NCBI RefSeq assembly: GCF_034190915.1
Contig: NW_026947544.1
Span: forward strand, 1,178,001 to 1,242,000
Reading direction: 5' to 3'
Source: Cavia porcellus
Taxonomy: Eukaryota > Chordata > Mammalia > Rodentia > Caviidae
Length of the DNA: 64,000 nucleotides
Below, piece after piece: positions 48,601 to 61,400 of this stretch. Position numbers and translations under genes: made by a program. The stretch's first letter is position 1. Every line of letters begins with the position of its first letter. The notes under the pieces were generated by a model that had not been told where the DNA came from, ran no database searches, and worked only from the letters and a program-made list of their open reading frames with translations.

Positions 48601-49953
48601 GATCTCAGGAGACACTGTTGTTCTCCCCCTGGAAGAGCTGCAGGCTGCCATGCTGCCTCTGCTTTCAGAGAGGGGATATACTTACTTGCATCCCAGAGTC
48701 TGAAGTTGCAGCATGGCTTGTATCTCAGGAGATACTTCTAGTTCTCCCCCTGGAAGGGCTGCAGGCTACCACTCTGCCTCCTCTTACAGGGAGGGGAGAT
48801 GCTGACTTGGCTTCCCAGAGTACTAAGCTCCAACATGGCATGGATCTCAGGAGACACTGCTAGATCTCCCCCTGGAAGGACCACAGGCTGCGACCCTGCC
48901 TCCACTCACTGAGATGGGAGATGCTGGCTTGCCTTCCAGGAGTCCTAAGCTCCAGCATGGGGAGGATCTCAAGAGACACTGCTATTTCTCCCCCTGGAAT
49001 TGTTGCAATGGGCTATATTACCTCCTCTTTCAGGGAGGGGAGATGCTGACTTGGCTTCCCAGAGTCCTAAGCTCCAAAATGGCATGGATCTCAGGAGACA
49101 CTGCTAGATCTATCAATGAAAGAACTGCAAAGGGCTACACCACAATTGCTTAACATGGATGGGAGGTGCTGGCTGGCTTCCCAGTGTGCTAAGTTCCAAC
49201 ATGGTGTGGATCTCAGGAGACACTGCTAGTTCTCCCCCTGGAAGGGCTGTAGTGGGCTAAACTACCGCCACCTACCAGGGAGGGGAAATGCTGGCTTTCC
49301 TTTCCAGAGTCCTAAGTTCCAGCATGGCATGGATCTCAGGAGACACTGCTACTTCTCCCCCTGGAAGGGCTGCAGTGGGCTAAACTACAGCAGGTTACTA
49401 TGGAGGGGAGGTGCTGGCTTGCATTCAAAGGGTCCTAAGTTCAAGCATGGTGTGGATCTCAGCAGACACTGCTAGTACTCCCCCTGTAAGGCTGCAGGCT
49501 GCCACACTGCCGACGCTTACAGAGAGGGGAGATGCTGGCTTGTCTTCCAGGAGCCCTAAGCTCCAGCATGGCGAGGATCTCAGGAGACACTGCTAGTTCT
49601 CCCCCTGGAAGGGCTGCAGTGGGCTAAACTACCTCCTCTTATAAGGGAGGATATCTGCTGCCTTGGATTCCCAATTCCTAAGTTGCAGCATGGGATGGAT
49701 CTCAGGAGACACTGCTACTTCTGCCCCTGTAATGGTTGCAGTGGCCTATATTACGTCCTCTTACAGGGAGGGGAGATGCTGACTTGGCTTCCCAGAGTCC
49801 TAAGCTCCAAAATGGCATGGATCTCAGGAGACACTGCTAGTTCTATCCCTGAAAGAACTGCAGAGGGCTACTCCACAATTGCTTAACAGGGATGGGAGGT
49901 GCTGGCTGGCTTCCCTGAGTGCTAAGTTCCAAAATGGTGTGGATCTCAGGAGA
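45681..49953. repeat. HOR copy 1 (4,273 bp, 35 monomers)
   Basis: First higher-order unit. It begins at the junction GATTTCCT|CACTGCTAG. Compared with the other copies it has private changes: AAATCTGG for AAATGCTGG and GAGAGTCC for GAGTCC near 45,985-46,015, and A at 46,546 where the others have G. Confidence 0.95.
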
Positions 49954-52900
49954 CACTGCTAGTTCTCCCCCTGGAAGTGCTGCAGACTGCCACCCTGCCT
50001 CTCCTTACACTGAGGGGATGTGCTGACTTGGCTTCCAGGAGTCTTAAGCTCCATCATGGTGAGGATTTCAGGAGACACAGCTAGTTCTCCCCAGGAAGGG
50101 CTGCAGGCTACCACCCTCCCTCCACTTACAGGGAGGGGAGATGCTGGCTTGTCTTCCAGGAGACTTAAGCTCCAGCATGGTGAGGATCTCAGGAGACACT
50201 GCTACTTCTCCCCCTGGAAGGGCTGTAGTGCCCTAAACTACCGCCACTTACCAGGGAGGGGAAATGCTGGCTTTCCTTTCCAGAGTCCTAAGTTCCAGCA
50301 TGGCATGGATCTCAGGAGACACTGCTACTTCTCCCCCTGGAAGGGCTGCAGTTGGCTGCACCACCACCACTTACCAGAGAGAGGAGGTGCTTGCTGGCTT
50401 CCCAGAGTCCTAAGTTCCATCATGGTGTGGATCTCTGGAGACACTGCTGGTTCTCCCCCTGGAAGGGATGCAGTGGGCTAAACTAATACCACTTACCAGG
50501 GAGGGGAGGTGCTGGCTTGGATTTCCAGAGTCCTATGTTCCAACTTTGCCTTGATCTCAGGAGACACTCCTAGTTCTCCCCCTGGAAGGGCTGCAGTGGG
50601 CTAAGCTATTGCCATTTACCAGGGAGGGGAGTTGCTGGCTTGGATTCCTAGAATCCTAAGTTCTAACTTGGCGTGAATCTCAGGAGACAAAGCTAGTTCT
50701 CCCCCTGGAAGGGCTGCAGGCTGCCACCCTGCCTTTGCTTACAGAGAGGGGAGATGCTTACTTGGCTTCCCAGAGTCCTAAGCTCCAAAATGGCATGGAT
50801 CTCAGGAGACACTGCTACGTCTCCCCTGGAAGGGCTGCAGTGGGTTAAACTACTGCAGCTTACCAGGGAGGGGAGGTGCTGGCTTGGATTCCCAGAGTAC
50901 TAAGTGACAGCATGGCATGGAACTCAGGAGACACTGTTGTTCTCTCCCTGGAAGAGCTGCAGGCTGCCATCCTGCCTCTGCTTACACAGAGGGGATATGC
51001 TTGCTTGCTTCCCAGAGTCCTAAGTTCCAGCATGGCTTGGATCTCAGGAGACACTGGTAGGTCTCCCCTTGGAAGGGCTGCGGGCTGCCACCCTGCCTCT
51101 GCTTACAGGGAAGGAAGATGCTGACTTGGCTTCCCGGGTCCAAAGCTCCAACATGGTATGGATTTCAGGAGACACTGCTTGTTCTCCCCCTGGAAGGGCT
51201 GCAGGCTGCCACCCTGCTTTGCTTACAGGGAGGGGTGATGCTGACTTGGCTTCCTAGAGTCCTAAGCTCCAAAATGGCATGGATATCAGGAGACACTGAT
51301 AGTTCTATCCCTGAAAGAGCTGCAGAGGGCTACGCCACCACGGCTTACCAGGAAGTGTAGGTGCTGGCTGGCTTCCAGTGTGCTAAGTTCCAACATGGTG
51401 TGGATCTCAGGCGACACTGTTAGTTCTCCCCTTGGAAGGGCTGCAGACTGCCACCCTGCCTCTCCATACACTGAGGGGATGTGCTGGCTTCTCTTCCCAG
51501 AGTCCTAAGCTCTAAAATGGCAAGGATCTCAGGAGACACTGCCAGTTCTCCCCCTGGAAGGGCTGCAGTGAGCTAAACTACAGCAGCTAACTAGGGAGGA
51601 GAGGTTCTGGCTTGCATTCAAAGAGTCCTAAGTTCCAGCATGTTGTGGATCTCAGCAGACACTGCTAGTTCTCCCCCTGTAAGGGCTGCAGGCTGCCACC
51701 TTGCTGCTGCTTACAGAGAGGGGAGATGCTGGCTTGTCTTCCAGGAGTCCTAAGCTCCAGCATGGCAAGGATCTCAGGAGACACTGCTACTTCTCCCCCT
51801 GGAAGGACTGCAGTGGGTTAAACTACCTCCTCTTATAAGGGAGGAGATGTGCTGCCTTGGATTACCAATTCCTAAGTTCCAGCATGGCATGGATCTCAGG
51901 AGACACTGTTGTTCTCTCCCTGGAAGAGCTGCAGGCTGAGATGCTAACTCTGCTTAGAGAGAGGGGATACACTTGCTTGAATCCCAGAGTCCTAACTTGC
52001 AGCGTGGCTTGGATCTCAGGAGATACTTCTAGTTCTCCCCCTGGAAGGGCTGCAGGCTACCACCCTGCCTGCGCTTACAGGGAGGGGAGATGGTGACTTG
52101 GCTTCCCAGAGTACTAAACTCGAACATGGCATGGATCTCAGGAGACACTGCTAGATCTCCCCCTGGAAGGACCGCAGGCTGCCACCCTGCCTCCACTCAC
52201 AGAGAGGGGAGATGCTGGCTTCTGTTCCAGGAGACTTAAGCTCCAGCATGGTGAGGATCTCAGGAGACACTGCTAGTTCTCCCCCTGGAAGGGCTGTAGT
52301 GGGCTAAAGTACCGCCACTTACCAGGGAGGGGAAATGCTGGCTTTCCTTTCCAGAGGCCTAAGTTCCAGCATGGCATGGATCTCAGGAGACACTGCTACT
52401 TCTCCCCTGGAAGGGCTGCAGTGGGCTAAACCACCACCGCTTATGAGGGAGAGGAGGCGCTTGCTGGCTTCCCAGAGTCCTAAGTTCCATCATGGTGTGG
52501 ATCTCTGGAGACACTGCTAGTTCTTCCCCTGGGAGGGCTGCAGTGGGCTAAACTACTGCAGGTTCCTAGGGAGGGGAGGTGCTGGCTTGCATTCAAAGGG
52601 TCCTAAGTTCCAGCATGGTGTGGATCTCAGCAGACACTGCTAGAGCTCCCCCTGTAAGGCTGCAGGCTGCCACCCTGCCTCTGCTTACAGAGAGGAGAGA
52701 TGCTGGCTTGTCTTCCAGGAGTCCTAAGCTCCAGCATGGCCAGGATCTCAGGAGACACTGCTAGTTCTTTCTCCCCCCTGGAAGGGCTGCAGTGGGCTAA
52801 AGTAACTCCTCTCATAAGGGAGGAGATGTGCTGCCTTGGATTCCCAGATTCCTAAGTTCCAGCATGGCATGGATCTCAGGAGACACTGTTGTTCTCCCCC

Positions 52901-54224
52901 TGGAAGAGCTGCAGGCTGCCATGCTGCCTCTGCTTTCAGAGAGGGGATATACTTACTTGCATCCCAGAGTCTGAAGTTGCAGCATGGCTTGTATCTCAGG
53001 AGATACTTCTAGTTCTCCCCCTGGAAGGGCTGCAGGCTACCACTCTGCCTCCTCTTACAGGGAGGGGAGATGCTGACTTGGCTTCCCAGAGTACTAAGCT
53101 CCAACATGGCATGGATCTCAGGAGACACTGCTAGATCTCCCCCTGGAAGGACCACAGGCTGCGACCCTGCCTCCACTCACTGAGATGGGAGATGCTGGCT
53201 TGCCTTCCAGGAGTCCTAAGCTCCAGCATGGGGAGGATCTCAAGAGACACTGCTATTTCTCCCCCTGGAATTGTTGCAATGGGCTATATTACCTCCTCTT
53301 TCAGGGAGGGGAGATGCTGACTTGGCTTCCCAGAGTCCTAAGCTCCAAAATGGCATGGATCTCAGGAGACACTGCTAGATCTATCAATGAAAGAACTGCA
53401 AAGGGCTACACCACAATTGCTTAACATGGATGGGAGGTGCTGGCTGGCTTCCCAGTGTGCTAAGTTCCAACATGGTGTGGATCTCAGGAGACACTGCTAG
53501 TTCTCCCCCTGGAAGGGCTGTAGTGGGCTAAACTACCGCCACCTACCAGGGAGGGGAAATGCTGGCTTTCCTTTCCAGAGTCCTAAGTTCCAGCATGGCA
53601 TGGATCTCAGGAGACACTGCTACTTCTCCCCCTGGAAGGGCTGCAGTGGGCTAAACTACAGCAGGTTACTATGGAGGGGAGGTGCTGGCTTGCATTCAAA
53701 GGGTCCTAAGTTCAAGCATGGTGTGGATCTCAGCAGACACTGCTAGTACTCCCCCTGTAAGGCTGCAGGCTGCCACACTGCTGACGCTTACAGAGAGGGG
53801 AGATGCTGGCTTGTCTTCCAGGAGCCCTAAGCTCCAGCATGGCGAGGATCTCAGGAGACACTGCTAGTTCTCCCCCTGGAAGGGCTGCAGTGGGCTAAAC
53901 TACCTCCTCTTATAAGGGAGGATATCTGCTGCCTTGGATTCCCAATTCCTAAGTTGCAGCATGGGATGGATCTCAGGAGACACTGCTACTTCTGCCCCTG
54001 TAATGGTTGCAGTGGCCTATATTACGTCCTCTTACAGGGAGGGGAGATGCTGACTTGGCTTCCCAGAGTCCTAAGCTCCAAAATGGCATGGATCTCAGGA
54101 GACACTGCTAGTTCTATCCCTGAAAGAACTGCAGAGGGCTACTCCACAATTGCTTAACAGGGATGGGAGGTGCTGGCTGGCTTCCCTGAGTGCTAAGTTC
54201 CAAAATGGTGTGGATCTCAGGAGA
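49954..54224. repeat. HOR copy 2 (4,271 bp, 35 monomers)
   Basis: Cleanest full unit for counting. CTCAGG-type monomer starts lie at 49,941, 50,063, 50,183 and so on to 54,090, giving 35 monomers before the pattern restarts at 54,212. By the segment after CTGCAG, monomers fall into an A type (GGCTGCCACCCTGCC), a B type (TGGGCTAAACTACC) and a rarer C type (AGGGCTACACCAC), in an irregular but copy-to-copy fixed order. Confidence 0.97.
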
Positions 54225-57200
54225 CACTGCTAGTTCTCCCCCTGGAAGTGCTGCAGACTGCCACCCTGCCTCTCCTTACACTGAGGGGATGTGCTGACTT
54301 GGCTTCCAGGAGTCTTAAGCTCCATCATGGTGAGGATTTCAGGAGACACAGCTAGTTCTCCCCAGGAAGGGCTGCAGGCTACCACCCTCCCTCCACTTAC
54401 AGGGAGGGGAGATGCTGGCTTGTCTTCCAGGAGACTTAAGCTCCAGCATGGTGAGGATCTCAGGAGACACTGCTACTTCTCCCCCTGGAAGGGCTGTAGT
54501 GCCCTAAACTACCGCCACTTACCAGGGAGGGGAAATGCTGGCTTTCCTTTCCAGAGTCCTAAGTTCCAGCATGGCATGGATCTCAGGAGACACTGCTACT
54601 TCTCCCCCTGGAAGGGCTGCAGTTGGCTGCACCACCACCACTTACCAGAGAGAGGAGGTGCTTGCTGGCTTCCCAGAGTCCTAAGTTCCATCATGGTGTG
54701 GATCTCTGGAGACACTGCTGGTTCTCCCCCTGGAAGGGATGCAGTGGGCTAAACTAATACCACTTACCAGGGAGGGGAGGTGCTGGCTTGGATTTCCAGA
54801 GTCCTATGTTCCAACTTTGCCTTGATCTCAGGAGACACTCCTAGTTCTCCCCCTGGAAGGGCTGCAGTGGGCTAAGCTATTGCCATTTACCAGGGAGGGG
54901 AGTTGCTGGCTTGGATTCCTAGAATCCTAAGTTCTAACTTGGCGTGAATCTCAGGAGACAAAGCTAGTTCTCCCCCTGGAAGGGCTGCAGGCTGCCACCC
55001 TGCCTTTGCTTACAGAGAGGGGAGATGCTTACTTGGCTTCCCAGAGTCCTAAGCTCCAAAATGGCATGGATCTCAGGAGACACTGCTACGTCTCCCCTGG
55101 AAGGGCTGCAGTGGGTTAAACTACTGCAGCTTACCAGGGAGGGGAGGTGCTGGCTTGGATTCCCAGAGTACTAAGTGACAGCATGGCATGGAACTCAGGA
55201 GACACTGTTGTTCTCTCCCTGGAAGAGCTGCAGGCTGCCATCCTGCCTCTGCTTACACAGAGGGGATATGCTTGCTTGCTTCCCAGAGTCCTAAGTTCCA
55301 GCATGGCTTGGATCTCAGGAGACACTGGTAGGTCTCCCCTTGGAAGGGCTGCGGGCTGCCACCCTGCCTCTGCTTACAGGGAAGGAAGATGCTGACTTGG
55401 CTTCCCGGGTCCAAAGCTCCAACATGGTATGGATTTCAGGAGACACTGCTTGTTCTCCCCCTGGAAGGGCTGCAGGCTGCCACCCTGCTTTGCTTACAGG
55501 GAGGGGTGATGCTGACTTGGCTTCCTAGAGTCCTAAGCTCCAAAATGGCATGGATATCAGGAGACACTGATAGTTCTATCCCTGAAAGAGCTGCAGAGGG
55601 CTACGCCACCACGGCTTACCAGGAAGTGTAGGTGCTGGCTGGCTTCCAGTGTGCTAAGTTCCAACATGGTGTGGATCTCAGGCGACACTGTTAGTTCTCC
55701 CCTTGGAAGGGCTGCAGACTGCCACCCTGCCTCTCCATACACTGAGGGGATGTGCTGGCTTCTCTTCCCAGAGTCCTAAGCTCTAAAATGGCAAGGATCT
55801 CAGGAGACACTGCCAGTTCTCCCCCTGGAAGGGCTGCAGTGAGCTAAACTACAGCAGCTAACTAGGGAGGAGAGGTTCTGGCTTGCATTCAAAGAGTCCT
55901 AAGTTCCAGCATGTTGTGGATCTCAGCAGACACTGCTAGTTCTCCCCCTGTAAGGGCTGCAGGCTGCCACCTTGCTGCTGCTTACAGAGAGGGGAGATGC
56001 TGGCTTGTCTTCCAGGAGTCCTAAGCTCCAGCATGGCAAGGATCTCAGGAGACACTGCTACTTCTCCCCTGGAAGGACTTGCAGTGGGTTAAACTACTCC
56101 TCTTATAAGGGAGGAGATGTGCTGCCTTGGATTACCAATTCCTAAGTTCCAGCATGGCATGGATCTCAGGAGACACTGTTGTTCTCTCCCTGGAAGAGCT
56201 GCAGGCTGAGATGCTAACTCTGCTTAGAGAGAGGGGATACACTTGCTTGAATCCCAGAGTCCTAACTTGCAGCGTGGCTTGGATCTCAGGAGATACTTCT
56301 AGTTCTCCCCCTGGAAGGGCTGCAGGCTACCACCCTGCCTGCGCTTACAGGGAGGGGAGATGGTGACTTGGCTTCCCAGAGTACTAAACTCGAACATGGC
56401 ATGGATCTCAGGAGACACTGCTAGATCTCCCCCTGGAAGGACCGCAGGCTGCCACCCTGCCTCCACTCACAGAGAGGGGAGATGCTGGCTTCTGTTCCAG
56501 GAGACTTAAGCTCCAGCATGGTGAGGATCTCAGGAGACACTGCTAGTTCTCCCCCTGGAAGGGCTGTAGTGGGCTAAAGTACCGCCACTTACCAGGGAGG
56601 GGAAATGCTGGCTTTCCTTCCAGAAGGCCTAAGTTCCAGCATGGCATGGATCTCAGGAGACACTGCTACTTCTCCCCCTGGAAGGGCTGCAGTGGGCTAA
56701 ACACACCGCTTATGAGGGAGAGGAGGCGCTTGCTGGCTTCCCAGAGTCCTAAGTTCCATCATGGTGTGGATCTCTGGAGACACTGCTAGTTCTTCCCCTG
56801 GGAGGGCTGCAGTGGGCTAAACTACTGCAGGTTCCTAGGGAGGGGAGGTGCTGGCTTGCATTCAAAGGGTCCTAAGTTCCAGCATGGTGTGGATCTCAGC
56901 AGACACTGCTAGAGCTCCCCCTGTAAGGCTGCAGGCTGCCACCCTGCCTCTGCTTACAGAGAGGAGAGATGCTGGCTTGTCTTCCAGGAGTCCTAAGCTC
57001 CAGCATGGCCAGGATCTCAGGAGACACTGCTAGTTCTTTCTCCCCCCTGGAAGGGCTGCAGTGGGCTAAAGTAACTCCTCTCATAAGGGAGGAGATGTGC
57101 TGCCTTGGATTCCCAGATTCCTAAGTTCCAGCATGGCATGGATCTCAGGAGACACTGTTGTTCTCCCCTGGAAGAGCTGCAGGCTGCCATGCTGCCTCTG

Positions 57201-58489
57201 CTTTCAGAGAGGGGATATACCTTACTTGCATCCCAGAGTCTGAAGTTGCAGCATGGCTTGTATCTCAGGAGATACTTCTAGTTCTCCCCTGGAAGGGCTG
57301 CAGGCTACCACTCTGCCTCCTCTTACAGGGAGGGGAGATGCTGACTTGGCTTCCCAGAGTACTAAGCTCCAACATGGCATGGATCTCAGGAGACACTGCT
57401 AGATCTCCCCCTGGAAGGACCACAGGCTGCGACCCTGCCTCCACTCACTGAGAGGGAGATGCTGGCTTGCCTTCCAGGAGTCCTAAGCTCCAGCATGGGG
57501 AGGATCTCAGAGACACTGCTATTTCTCCCCCTGGAATTGTTGCAATGGGCTATATTACCTCCTCTTTCAGGGAGGGGAGATGCTGACTTGGCTTCCCAGA
57601 GTCCTAAGCTCCAAAATGGCATGGATCTCAGGAGACACTGCTAGATCTATCAATGAAAGAACTGCAAAGGGCTACACCACAATTGCTTAACATGGATGGG
57701 AGGTGCTGGCTGGCTTCCCAGTGTGCTAAGTTCCAACATGGTGTGGATCTCAGGAGACACTGCTAGTTCTCCCCTGGAAGGGCTGTAGTGGGCTAAACTA
57801 CCGCCACCTACCAGGGAGGGGAAATGCTGGCTTTCCTTTCCAGAGTCCTAAGTTCCAGCATGGCATGGATCTCAGGAGACACTGCTACTTCTCCCCCTGG
57901 AAGGGCTGCAGTGGGCTAAACTACAGCAGGTTACTATGGAGGGGAGGTGCTGGCTTGCATTCAAAGGGTCCTAAGTTCAAGCATGGTGTGGATCTCAGCA
58001 GACACTGCTAGTACTCCCCCTGTAAGGCTGCAGGCTGCCACACTGCTGACGCTTACAGAGAGGGGAGATGCTGGCTTGTCTTCCAGGAGCCCTAAGCTCC
58101 AGCATGGCGAGGATCTCAGGAGACACTGCTAGTTCTCCCCCTGGAAGGGCTGCAGTGGGCTAAACTACCTCCTCTTATAAGGGAGGATATCTGCTGCCTT
58201 GGATTCCCAATTCCTAAGTTGCAGCATGGGATGGATCTCAGGAGACACTGCTACTTCTGCCCCTGTAATGGTTGCAGTGGCCTATATTACGTCCTCTTAC
58301 AGGGAGGGGAGATGCTGACTTGGCTTCCCAGAGTCCTAAGCTCCAAAATGGCATGGATCTCAGGAGACACTGCTAGTTCTATCCCTGAAAGAACTGCAGA
58401 GGGCTACTCCACAATTGCTTAACAGGGATGGGAGGTGCTGGCTGGCTTCCCTGAGTGCTAAGTTCCAAAATGGTGTGGATCTCAGGAGA
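54225..58489. repeat. HOR copy 3 (4,265 bp) with an indel cluster
   Basis: Same 35-monomer order. Between ~56,060 and ~57,780 it carries about ten small indels not seen in other copies, mostly loss of one C from CTCCCCCTGG-type runs. They account for its being 6-7 bp shorter. Confidence 0.95.
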
Positions 58490-61400
58490 CACTGCTAGTT
58501 CTCCCCCTGGAAGTGCTGCAGACTGCCACCCTGCCTCTCCTTACACTGAGGGGATGTGCTGACTTGGCTTCCAGGAGTCTTAAGCTCCATCATGGTGAGG
58601 ATTTCAGGAGACACAGCTAGTTCTCCCCAGGAAGGGCTGCAGGCTACCACCCTCCCTCCACTTACAGGGAGGGGAGATGCTGGCTTGTCTTCCAGGAGAC
58701 TTAAGCTCCAGCATGGTGAGGATCTCAGGAGACACTGCTACTTCTCCCCCTGGAAGGGCTGTAGTGCCCTAAACTACCGCCACTTACCAGGGAGGGGAAA
58801 TGCTGGCTTTCCTTTCCAGAGTCCTAAGTTCCAGCATGGCATGGATCTCAGGAGACACTGCTACTTCTCCCCCTGGAAGGGCTGCAGTTGGCTGCACCAC
58901 CACCACTTACCAGAGAGAGGAGGTGCTTGCTGGCTTCCCAGAGTCCTAAGTTCCATCATGGTGTGGATCTCTGGAGACACTGCTGGTTCTCCCCCTGGAA
59001 GGGATGCAGTGGGCTAAACTAATACCACTTACCAGGGAGGGGAGGTGCTGGCTTGGATTTCCAGAGTCCTATGTTCCAACTTTGCCTTGATCTCAGGAGA
59101 CACTCCTAGTTCTCCCCCTGGAAGGGCTGCAGTGGGCTAAGCTATTGCCATTTACCAGGGAGGGGAGTTGCTGGCTTGGATTCCTAGAATCCTAAGTTCT
59201 AACTTGGCGTGAATCTCAGGAGACAAAGCTAGTTCTCCCCCTGGAAGGGCTGCAGGCTGCCACCCTGCCTTTGCTTACAGAGAGGGGAGATGCTTACTTG
59301 GCTTCCCAGAGTCCTAAGCTCCAAAATGGCATGGATCTCAGGAGACACTGCTACGTCTCCCCTGGAAGGGCTGCAGTGGGTTAAACTACTGCAGCTTACC
59401 AGGGAGGGGAGGTGCTGGCTTGGATTCCCAGAGTACTAAGTGACAGCATGGCATGGAACTCAGGAGACACTGTTGTTCTCTCCCTGGAAGAGCTGCAGGC
59501 TGCCATCCTGCCTCTGCTTACACAGAGGGGATATGCTTGCTTGCTTCCCAGAGTCCTAAGTTCCAGCATGGCTTGGATCTCAGGAGACACTGGTAGGTCT
59601 CCCCTTGGAAGGGCTGCGGGCTGCCACCCTGCCTCTGCTTACAGGGAAGGAAGATGCTGACTTGGCTTCCCGGGTCCAAAGCTCCAACATGGTATGGATT
59701 TCAGGAGACACTGCTTGTTCTCCCCCTGGAAGGGCTGCAGGCTGCCACCCTGCTTTGCTTACAGGGAGGGGTGATGCTGACTTGGCTTCCTAGAGTCCTA
59801 AGCTCCAAAATGGCATGGATATCAGGAGACACTGATAGTTCTATCCCTGAAAGAGCTGCAGAGGGCTACGCCACCACGGCTTACCAGGAAGTGTAGGTGC
59901 TGGCTGGCTTCCAGTGTGCTAAGTTCCAACATGGTGTGGATCTCAGGCGACACTGTTAGTTCTCCCCTTGGAAGGGCTGCAGACTGCCACCCTGCCTCTC
60001 CATACACTGAGGGGATGTGCTGGCTTCTCTTCCCAGAGTCCTAAGCTCTAAAATGGCAAGGATCTCAGGAGACACTGCCAGTTCTCCCCCTGGAAGGGCT
60101 GCAGTGAGCTAAACTACAGCAGCTAACTAGGGAGGAGAGGTTCTGGCTTGCATTCAAAGAGTCCTAAGTTCCAGCATGTTGTGGATCTCAGCAGACACTG
60201 CTAGTTCTCCCCCTGTAAGGGCTGCAGGCTGCCACCTTGCTGCTGCTTACAGAGAGGGGAGATGCTGGCTTGTCTTCCAGGAGTCCTAAGCTCCAGCATG
60301 GCAAGGATCTCAGGAGACACTGCTACTTCTCCCCCTGGAAGGACTGCAGTGGGTTAAACTACCTCCTCTTATAAGGGAGGAGATGTGCTGCCTTGGATTA
60401 CCAATTCCTAAGTTCCAGCATGGCATGGATCTCAGGAGACACTGTTGTTCTCTCCCTGGAAGAGCTGCAGGCTGAGATGCTAACTCTGCTTAGAGAGAGG
60501 GGATACACTTGCTTGAATCCCAGAGTCCTAACTTGCAGCGTGGCTTGGATCTCAGGAGATACTTCTAGTTCTCCCCCTGGAAGGGCTGCAGGCTACCACC
60601 CTGCCTGCGCTTACAGGGAGGGGAGATGGTGACTTGGCTTCCCAGAGTACTAAACTCGAACATGGCATGGATCTCAGGAGACACTGCTAGATCTCCCCCT
60701 GGAAGGACCGCAGGCTGCCACCCTGCCTCCACTCACAGAGAGGGGAGATGCTGGCTTCTGTTCCAGGAGACTTAAGCTCCAGCATGGTGAGGATCTCAGG
60801 AGACACTGCTAGTTCTCCCCCTGGAAGGGCTGTAGTGGGCTAAAGTACCGCCACTTACCAGGGAGGGGAAATGCTGGCTTTCCTTTCCAGAGGCCTAAGT
60901 TCCAGCATGGCATGGATCTCAGGAGACACTGCTACTTCTCCCCCTGGAAGGGCTGCAGTGGGCTAAACCACCACCGCTTATGAGGGAGAGGAGGCGCTTG
61001 CTGGCTTCCCAGAGTCCTAAGTTCCATCATGGTGTGGATCTCTGGAGACACTGCTAGTTCTTCCCCTGGGAGGGCTGCAGTGGGCTAAACTACTGCAGGT
61101 TCCTAGGGAGGGGAGGTGCTGGCTTGCATTCAAAGGGTCCTAAGTTCCAGCATGGTGTGGATCTCAGCAGACACTGCTAGAGCTCCCCCTGTAAGGCTGC
61201 AGGCTGCCACCCTGCCTCTGCTTACAGAGAGGAGAGATGCTGGCTTGTCTTCCAGGAGTCCTAAGCTCCAGCATGGCCAGGATCTCAGGAGACACTGCTA
61301 GTTCTTTCTCCCCCCTGGAAGGGCTGCAGTGGGCTAAAGTAACTCCTCTCATAAGGGAGGAGATGTGCTGCCTTGGATTCCCAGATTCCTAAGTTCCAGC

